From: Candidatus Nitromaritima sp. SCGC AAA288-L16
Lineage (GTDB): Bacteria > Nitrospinota > Nitrospinia > Nitrospinales > VA-1
Assembly (NCBI GenBank): GCA_000372225.1
Contig: AQTY01000026.1
Span: forward strand, 1 to 27,471
Direction of reading: 5' to 3'
DNA: 27,471 nucleotides
The notes beneath the pieces were generated by a model that was not told where the DNA came from, ran no database searches, and worked only from the letters and a program-made list of their open reading frames with translations. Positions 22,561-27,471 of this stretch are shown piece after piece (position 1 is the first letter of the stretch; every line of letters starts with the position of its first letter). Made by a program: the position numbers and the translations under genes.

Positions 22561-24240
22561 CTACTTTGAACTCGGTTGGCGAGCGAACTGCTTGGTGAAG
22601 CCCAATCCGATTAGGATAGTTCCCCACCCAATGACCAACAAAAACAAACCTACGTTAGGATAGACTAGAACATGGAGTCTTTCGTATGCTTCCACCAGTC
22701 CTAAAAAAGGCGGTAATTGTTCAGGGAAAGAATAGATCATTTCTTTTTTACTTGCGCTGATTAATCCAGAAAAAAACAAAGATTGAGACCATGTTGTGCA
22801 TATGGATAATAAAATAATGTAACTAAAAAATATCTGTATCAGTGTTCTAAAAAAAAGCTTAGACCATAGCTCATATAGACTGAATCCGAGAGCGGTACTT
22901 AAAGGGGCTGCCAAAATATGGAGATAAAAACCTGGTGTGCCTCGTCCTTCCCCTGTTAAAGCAATACGTACCAATACATGATAGCTTAGCCCAATTAGTA
23001 TGGGTAGTACTAACCAGATGGGAAGCCACTTTGCAGATATTATTTTACTACGTCGAATGGTTTGCAGGTAGGCATATAACACTAGTAAGAGGATAAGAAC
23101 TATTGGGGACAAAAATATTAACGGAGGTTTGACAAGTGACCAGCTACCTATCCATCCAAATGTAACTAAAAGAGCAGCATGACTCCTAACCCATTGGTAA
23201 AAAGAAAAATTTAACTCAAGACCATTCCATAGCCCTCCAGTTTGTTTCAAAAGCTTAAGATCAATGTTTCCTGAAATTACCCCATACTGCAAATAGTTAT
23301 TCCAATACCACCAACCGCTGGAGACAAGTATGCTAAAAAGAACAAAACTACATAGCCTCATGGCTTTTAAAAAACCGATTCTTCCTCGTAGTTTCCATTC
23401 GCGAAATAGCCAGAAACTCAAAACTCCAAAGGTAATGGGTATAAAAATAACTTTAGTCAAACAACCTAAGCTAAGTAAGAATCCCAATAATAAAAAGTGT
23501 TTTAAGGATATCTCTAGGGTAGTCATTTTTATAGAAACAAACCAAACCAGGGATAATAACAAACAGCAAATGGAGTCATTACCTATACGAGCCATATCTG
23601 AGAACCATGCAGGGAAAAGAATTGGCCATAATACAACTGCAATGGTAGCCCAGTTCCATAGGGATATTTTATTATGGGACGACTGATTTTTTGCGATTTC
23701 AAGACATGTAAAAACTCCTATTACCAACCCTAACCAAGCAAATATATAGGAGACCATTCTGAGAATAAATATTTGCTTCCCCCAGCTTAATCGATTAGTC
23801 GCTGAATATATCGGTGAGAGTAAAATATAGTAAAATGGAGGATGCTGAGATTCCCAATTATAACTTTTACTTGGTAAGTATTTTCTAGGACTACCAGCAG
23901 AATGAATCAATTCTTTACTGCGTGAAAGAAATTCATCTGATTTTAAAAAAAACAAACGATAGCTCAATCTTTTCTTTGATGTGAACTCTGCGGAAAGTGC
24001 GCGAGGTACAGGTGCATAGTCATAATATTTTTTGATATCTGTGGAAATTGTATCTTTCCCATCTAGATAAATTTTTTTATTGTCCGCAACCTGCTGGAGG
24101 TAGGAAAAGTGGGCTGTCTCATCAAACCCTTCCCAAAGCGGTAGTATAGCTATGTAGCTTGCACCTAGAAGCAAATTTCCAAGCAATAAAAGAATAATTG
24201 CCGATTTTAAATGGTTAAATTTGAATGAACGGTTCATCAA
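22561..24240 (-). CDS. Polytopic GT-C glycosyltransferase-like membrane protein
   Basis: This is a 559-residue protein with about 10 to 12 hydrophobic spans. The first periplasmic loop carries the acidic pair Asp40-Glu41 (PLWEGFDETAHFSYLQ) and SQHPPFYYIL (131-140), matching the D-E and H-P-P-x-Y-Y signatures of GT39/GT83-type enzymes. A dolichyl/undecaprenyl-phosphate sugar transferase role at the outer face of the inner membrane is likely. Donor and acceptor are unknown. The start is either TTG 24240 or the adjacent ATG 24237, and no good ribosome-binding site is seen for either. A 138-base AT-rich gap separates it from the next minus-strand gene, so it may have its own promoter. Confidence 0.78.
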   Translation of the reverse strand: MMNRSFKFNHLKSAIILLLLGNLLLGASYIAILPLWEGFDETAHFSYLQQVADNKKIYLDGKDTISTDIKKYYDYAPVPRALSAEFTSKKRLSYRLFFLKSDEFLSRSKELIHSAGSPRKYLPSKSYNWESQHPPFYYILLSPIYSATNRLSWGKQIFILRMVSYIFAWLGLVIGVFTCLEIAKNQSSHNKISLWNWATIAVVLWPILFPAWFSDMARIGNDSICCLLLSLVWFVSIKMTTLEISLKHFLLLGFLLSLGCLTKVIFIPITFGVLSFWLFREWKLRGRIGFLKAMRLCSFVLFSILVSSGWWYWNNYLQYGVISGNIDLKLLKQTGGLWNGLELNFSFYQWVRSHAALLVTFGWIGSWSLVKPPLIFLSPIVLILLLVLYAYLQTIRRSKIISAKWLPIWLVLPILIGLSYHVLVRIALTGEGRGTPGFYLHILAAPLSTALGFSLYELWSKLFFRTLIQIFFSYIILLSICTTWSQSLFFSGLISASKKEMIYSFPEQLPPFLGLVEAYERLHVLVYPNVGLFLLVIGWGTILIGLGFTKQFARQPSSK

Positions 24241-24378
24241 ATCTTTTTTTCAAATTAAGTTAATACGAGCCTACCTTGAAGTTTCTGATTTCATTGATAA
24301 ATAATTGTTTTTTCATTAATTGTTTGAAGGTCTATCTAAAGACGATAGTTAATATTTGACATTTATTAAGTTTTTATA

Positions 24379-26043
24379 TCACTCGAGCCCCAAATCGTAT
24401 ATGAGCCAGTTTGAAGAGTCATAAATCTTTTTATAGTCTGTAACTCGGTTTTGGATTACAGCTTTTGTTTCTTCAGTAAAACGATAAAACATTAAATAGC
24501 GGAGGTTCTTTTTATACCAAAATTCAATTTTTTGAATATTTACTTCAGGTGCTTTCCCTGACATAACCCATTCACAAACGCCATATTGTTTTATTGCATT
24601 TATCAATTCTTGACAACTCAAGGGGTCACTTTGCGACCGGATTTCATTTTTTGAGAGCAATCCAGAAAAGTACAATAATTTAGCAGTTCGATTGTGAACC
24701 ACATAATCGGATATAGGGAAGTTTGTTTGATCAATATAAACATAAGCGTAATTTTGTGGGTCAAGGAGACCTCGCATTTCTTTCTTAATAGAATCGGTTT
24801 TGTGTTCTAGGCTAAGGTTTCCAATAAAATTAATTGAATAGAGAAAGAATGAACACAATGCTGTCGCTAGAATAATTCCAGTTGAAAGCATATAGATGCG
24901 AACAATTTTAAATTCACTTCGCATTCTGTCTTCAAGCCACTTTGCCCCACAACCTGAAATCACTGAGGTAAGAGGAACCATAATTAGTTCATAATATTCA
25001 TGGGCACCAACTATTGATCCAAAAATTAAATGGTACCAAATGATGGAATAAATCAAGGCCATCTGCTCCTTTCCCCGGTAATCTCTTGAAAGCACAAAAA
25101 TTCCTAATATAAAGAGAGAAAATGTTATAGGGTTTGAAACCATAGTTATCCATCGGAACAAAGTGCCCACATAAAACATTACATCGTATAGATGTTGAAG
25201 AGATAGGAACTCAATTGAAGTATAATTGAAGTATAGATATTGAGGAGATAGGAACTCAATTGAACTCTTGCCTAATTTAGTAAATGAATTATGAGAACCT
25301 GAGTTGACCTGCCATTGGATACCTACCCAAAGAAACATGACTAAAGTGATCAAAACGAACAACCCAATTATTACTCGGTGATGAATGATATAGTCTAAAA
25401 GGTTCTTTGTGCGAGGCCTTGCCCACTGTTGAAGGAAATGAGTTGCAAGTAATACACCTGCAGGAAGAAAGTAAAGTGCCTTCGTTAATACAGAATATAG
25501 TCCCGCAAAAAGAAATATAAAAAAAAGTGTTTTGCTGCGCTTTCCTTGAATATATTTAGCTACCATCCAATAGGCCAATGAAGCAAAAAAGACCGTTGAA
25601 ATATCAAATAACACTACGGACTGGTAAATCATATTAAGAGGGGAAAATGCAAAAAATAAAACCGAATAGATTGCTATTTCGCGATTAAATTGGGTCGCGG
25701 CAATCTGAAAAACGACCAGCAGTGTAAGTAGGGAAAAAAAAAGATTGAGGCTTCGGGAGGTTGATAAAATTGCATCAGTGGAACCTGAAAGCCAGGCTGA
25801 TAATGCCTGATAAACTGGGAGTTCTTGGAGATGAGCTCCTCCATAAGTAAAGTAATATGTGGAAGGTTCAAGTAATTTAACACCATCGCGCACGTAATTT
25901 TCAATGGTTGTTAGAGTGGAAAGCTGTCTAACAATATGATGTCCAAAGAAAGGGTCATCCCACCCTATCAACCGGATCAAAAAACTAAATAGGAGCAATA
26001 CTAGTAAAAAAAATAAATATACTTGAGAATTTTTCATGCCCAT
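24379..26043 (-). CDS. Polytopic GT-C glycosyltransferase-like membrane protein with internal 15-residue duplication
   Basis: This is a 554-residue protein with about 10 spans. The first loop has GHHIVRQLSTLTTIENYVRDG (in two parts, about 34-54), similar to the G-x-x-x-W-R-Q-A-D-T pattern of a GT39-related group, and ends in ELPVYQAL. FFAFSPLNMIYQSVVLFD (130-147) matches the usual PLNxxYxxxxxxD loop. Residues 261-275 and 276-290 are an in-frame tandem repeat (SIEFLSPQYLY / SIEFLSLQHLY) in a loop before a membrane span. ATG 26043 has CTGGAGC about nine bases upstream. A C-terminal soluble part (about 400-554) is unrecognised. The sugar and acceptor are unknown. Confidence 0.78.
   Translation of the reverse strand: MGMKNSQVYLFFLLVLLLFSFLIRLIGWDDPFFGHHIVRQLSTLTTIENYVRDGVKLLEPSTYYFTYGGAHLQELPVYQALSAWLSGSTDAILSTSRSLNLFFSLLTLLVVFQIAATQFNREIAIYSVLFFAFSPLNMIYQSVVLFDISTVFFASLAYWMVAKYIQGKRSKTLFFIFLFAGLYSVLTKALYFLPAGVLLATHFLQQWARPRTKNLLDYIIHHRVIIGLFVLITLVMFLWVGIQWQVNSGSHNSFTKLGKSSIEFLSPQYLYFNYTSIEFLSLQHLYDVMFYVGTLFRWITMVSNPITFSLFILGIFVLSRDYRGKEQMALIYSIIWYHLIFGSIVGAHEYYELIMVPLTSVISGCGAKWLEDRMRSEFKIVRIYMLSTGIILATALCSFFLYSINFIGNLSLEHKTDSIKKEMRGLLDPQNYAYVYIDQTNFPISDYVVHNRTAKLLYFSGLLSKNEIRSQSDPLSCQELINAIKQYGVCEWVMSGKAPEVNIQKIEFWYKKNLRYLMFYRFTEETKAVIQNRVTDYKKIYDSSNWLIYDLGLE
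25186..25264. repeat. In-frame 45-base tandem duplication inside the GT-C gene
   Basis: The 34 bases at 25186-25219 recur at 25231-25264 with two differences, a period of 45 bases (15 codons). Reading frame is preserved, so the protein gains one loop repeat. The high identity points to a recent duplication. Confidence 0.85.
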
Positions 26044-26120
26044 TTATTCTGCTCCAGCTTCAACTTACTTGTTAGAAAGTAAAGAAATTTTTAAAAAAAT
26101 AAAAATATACTTTGCAGTAA

Positions 26121-26453
26121 AGGATAATAGAAGATCAAGTAAGGTTTGTCCAAGAAGATCCTCTGTGTGCAGTTTAATACTTTAATCTTGTCTTGGCTTA
26201 TATGGGAATGGGGCGTCACAGGCAAGAAATTGATTCTTACCTTGAGGCGATACGCCTTGATTCCAGTTACGCAAAAGCACATTTCAATTTAGCCATGGCT
26301 TACGATATATAAAAAAATAGCGAGGCTGCTATAAGTCATGCTAGAAAAGCGGAGGTTTTGTATGGTGAGAAGCGAAAACATCGCCGGGCACGTCAAGTAC
26401 GTAGGTATTTGAAAATTTTAAATAAAAAATACAGATTTTTAAAACATAAATAA
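26121..26453 (+). pseudogene. Decayed TPR-repeat gene remnant
   Basis: One plus-strand frame reads as tetratricopeptide repeats interrupted by stops. QEDPLCAV is followed by TAA (26175-26177). Then come YFNLVLAYMGMGRH and EIDSYLEAIRLDSSYAKAHFNLAMAYDI, in the same frame, followed by TAA (26310-26312). The frame continues with NSEAAISHARKAEVLY and a basic tail to the stop at 26451. The spacing L-A-Y-G-Y-A-D and the A-H-F-N-L-A-M-A-Y start of a next repeat are TPR consensus. A functional copy would need two substitutions reverted. The 5' end cannot be found because another stop lies at 26118. It is flanked by the GT-C gene and a small unknown gene. Confidence 0.75.
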
Positions 26454-26474
26454 CCACATTGATGGAAGGCCGTG

Positions 26475-26496
26475 GTGATTCTACGAATTGAATCAC
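26475..26496. other. Perfect 7-base-pair hairpin after the TPR remnant
   Basis: GTGATTC (26475-26481) and GAATCAC (26490-26496) flank an 8-base loop, 20 bases after the remnant's final stop. Only CTTTG-like sequence follows, so it would be a weak terminator at best. It may be a leftover of the original gene end. Confidence 0.4.
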
Positions 26497-26550
26497 TTTG
26501 AATAGGTTCATTTCGTGCGCAAATGAAGAATACCTGATATTTATCATGGT

Positions 26551-26799
26551 ATGATGCTTTACATGGAAAAAGATTTTGAACCTTTAAAAACACGCTTAAG
26601 AGAAATTAATAAGTTGCTGGACTTGGATGAGCAAGCTTATTTTGAACCACTAGTTGAAAAATTTTCTGGTGACACGTCAGAGTTTCAACGTATTATGCGT
26701 GATCTAGGAAAGTTTGGTCCTAAGATTTCTGCTGGATCAAAATTCGAAGTTTACCGTGAAGTTCAACATCTTTTTCACAATGCAACCCCAAAAAAATAG
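26551..26799 (+). CDS. Small hypothetical protein
   Basis: This protein has up to 82 residues; ATG 26563 (fifth residue, MEKDFEPLK) is an equally good start, and neither has a clear ribosome-binding site. The sequence is charged and helical (RLREINKLLDLDEQAYFEPL), with a short GKFGPKISAG linker and a helical end. No signal peptide or membrane segment is seen, so it is probably cytoplasmic. It lies 12 bases before the acylphosphatase gene on the same strand, suggesting co-transcription. No family was recognised. Confidence 0.6.
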   Translation: MMLYMEKDFEPLKTRLREINKLLDLDEQAYFEPLVEKFSGDTSEFQRIMRDLGKFGPKISAGSKFEVYREVQHLFHNATPKK

Positions 26800-26811
26800 C
26801 CAGAGTAGTTT

Positions 26812-27084
26812 ATGGTTGACGTAGCGGTGCGCATCATCATTTATGGAAAGGTTCATGGAGTGAGTTTTCGTGTGTCGGCCCAGACTAAGGCTTTAGAGCT
26901 CTGCTTGACAGGGTGGGTTCGCAATTTACCGAGCGGAACAGTTGAAGTTCATGCGGAAGGAAGTCGCGATTCACTGGATAAGCTTTTTAAATGGTGCCAA
27001 AAAGGTCCTCCCTCAGCGGGCGTCTCTCGGTGTGACCTAGATTGGGTAACTCCTCAGAGGATGGATAAGTTTAGGATACTTTGA
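26812..27084 (+). CDS. acyP: Acylphosphatase
   Basis: This 90-residue protein has normal family length and both catalytic residues: Arg20 in GKVHGVSFRVSAQ and Asn38 in GWVRNLPSGTVEVHAEG. The enzyme hydrolyses acyl phosphates such as acetyl phosphate or 1,3-bisphosphoglycerate in the cytoplasm. The typical QGVxFR reads HGVSFR here, and the second-strand motif is conserved. A GCCAGAGTAG stretch lies before ATG 26812. The C-terminus is slightly short, ending FRIL after a PQRMDK turn, but the fold looks complete. Confidence 0.92.
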   Translation: MVDVAVRIIIYGKVHGVSFRVSAQTKALELCLTGWVRNLPSGTVEVHAEGSRDSLDKLFKWCQKGPPSAGVSRCDLDWVTPQRMDKFRIL

Positions 27085-27471
27085 TTTTTTTGAATCAACC
27101 GGGTTGCAAAAGTACAGCCAAACTATTTCAAAACTAGCTCAGATTAATCCAATCAACAAATGCTTCCATATTCTTTATTTCTGAAGTGGGTGACTTCTCC
27201 CACCAACCTCAGCGCAAAGGATACCTCCTAAACTCTAAAATGTAAGTTAAAGAAGCTATATATATATTTATCGCAATAATCTAAATAAAAGTGAAACTAA
27301 ATATTCAATTCTCGTAGTATTAATCTTTGTTATCTCAATCAGATATTTTTTTTAATGTTAGAATTATAGGGGTATGCATATTGAAAAAAGCTGTAATCCC
27401 AGCAATAAGATTTGAGATACCGCATTTTTTAAATAGCCAAAAAAGTTGCTTGGCAGTATCCATACCACCAT
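27085..27471. other. Terminal region, no confident gene
   Basis: This is an AT-rich stretch. It contains CAACCGGGTTG (27096-27106), an 11-base palindrome, and two overlapping alternative stems near 27183-27203 (GAAGT/ACTTC versus GTGGG/CCCAC). A minus-strand frame is open from the window edge to a TGA at 27339 and contains CGISNLIAGITAFFNMH. It could be the 3' end of a gene entering from the right. A plus-strand frame from TTG 27381 is also open to the edge. Neither can be supported from about 100 bases. Confidence 0.35.

Noticed and set aside
1..27471. CRISPR array, insertion sequence or prophage
   Set aside because: No regularly spaced repeats, transposase, integrase, or terminal inverted repeats flanking a duplicated target were found by reading both strands.

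Overview
The window is a moderately AT-rich stretch of bacterial chromosome from a Gram-negative (diderm) organism. It carries a heptosyltransferase-type enzyme, an outer-membrane beta-barrel, several lipoproteins and exported c-type cytochromes. My best guess is an uncultured marine nitrite-oxidiser-like lineage such as Nitrospinota. The main reason is a fused diheme cytochrome c / heme-b gamma-type subunit of the kind that partners periplasmic type II DMSO-reductase-family enzymes, including nitrite oxidoreductase. This taxonomic guess is inference only. No alpha or beta catalytic subunit lies in the window, and no marker gene here settles it. TTG start codons appear unusually often (positions 625, 11667, 17843, 19469, 21871 and 24240 are all candidates).

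Layout. Bases 1-3750 hold the 3' end of a DHH-family phosphoesterase, a family-9 glycosyltransferase, a small lipoprotein, and an outer-membrane barrel protein with a long, inverted-repeat-rich upstream region and a strong terminator. A minus-strand oligopeptide-binding lipoprotein follows (3962-5566). Next is a plus-strand run (5695-11408): two tandem leucine-rich-repeat (LRR) genes, an FAD-type protoporphyrinogen oxidase, a FIST-domain protein and an RNase Z-like metallo-beta-lactamase-fold hydrolase. A tRNA-Leu(UAA) gene on the minus strand follows, then an unrecognised helical protein, a third LRR paralogue (minus), and an isolated nuoB.

Bases 13930-16959 (minus strand) hold the most interesting pair. 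The upstream gene encodes the diheme-c plus heme-b gamma-like subunit, with a His-rich N-terminal linker. Thirty bases downstream is an exported protein combining one CXXCH heme-c site with an HExxH metallopeptidase-like motif, which I do not recognise as a described family. Bases 17112-18994 hold a DUF1566 secreted protein, a previously uncalled 51-residue membrane protein (TTG start), a strong terminator, a second long hairpin, a 14-base match to the 3' tail of 16S rRNA, and an exported Lys-rich coiled-coil protein.

Bases 19469-26043 are dominated by three large polytopic GT-C-type glycosyltransferase-like proteins, with a small exported coiled-coil protein and a fumarylacetoacetate-hydrolase-family enzyme between them. 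The end of the window holds a decayed TPR gene with in-frame stops, a small unknown protein and an acylphosphatase, followed by about 390 bases with no confident gene.

The genes do not form one pathway. The coherent themes are envelope and surface glycosylation (GT9, three GT-C proteins, barrel, lipoproteins) and heme/electron transfer (protoporphyrinogen oxidase, multiheme pair, NuoB).
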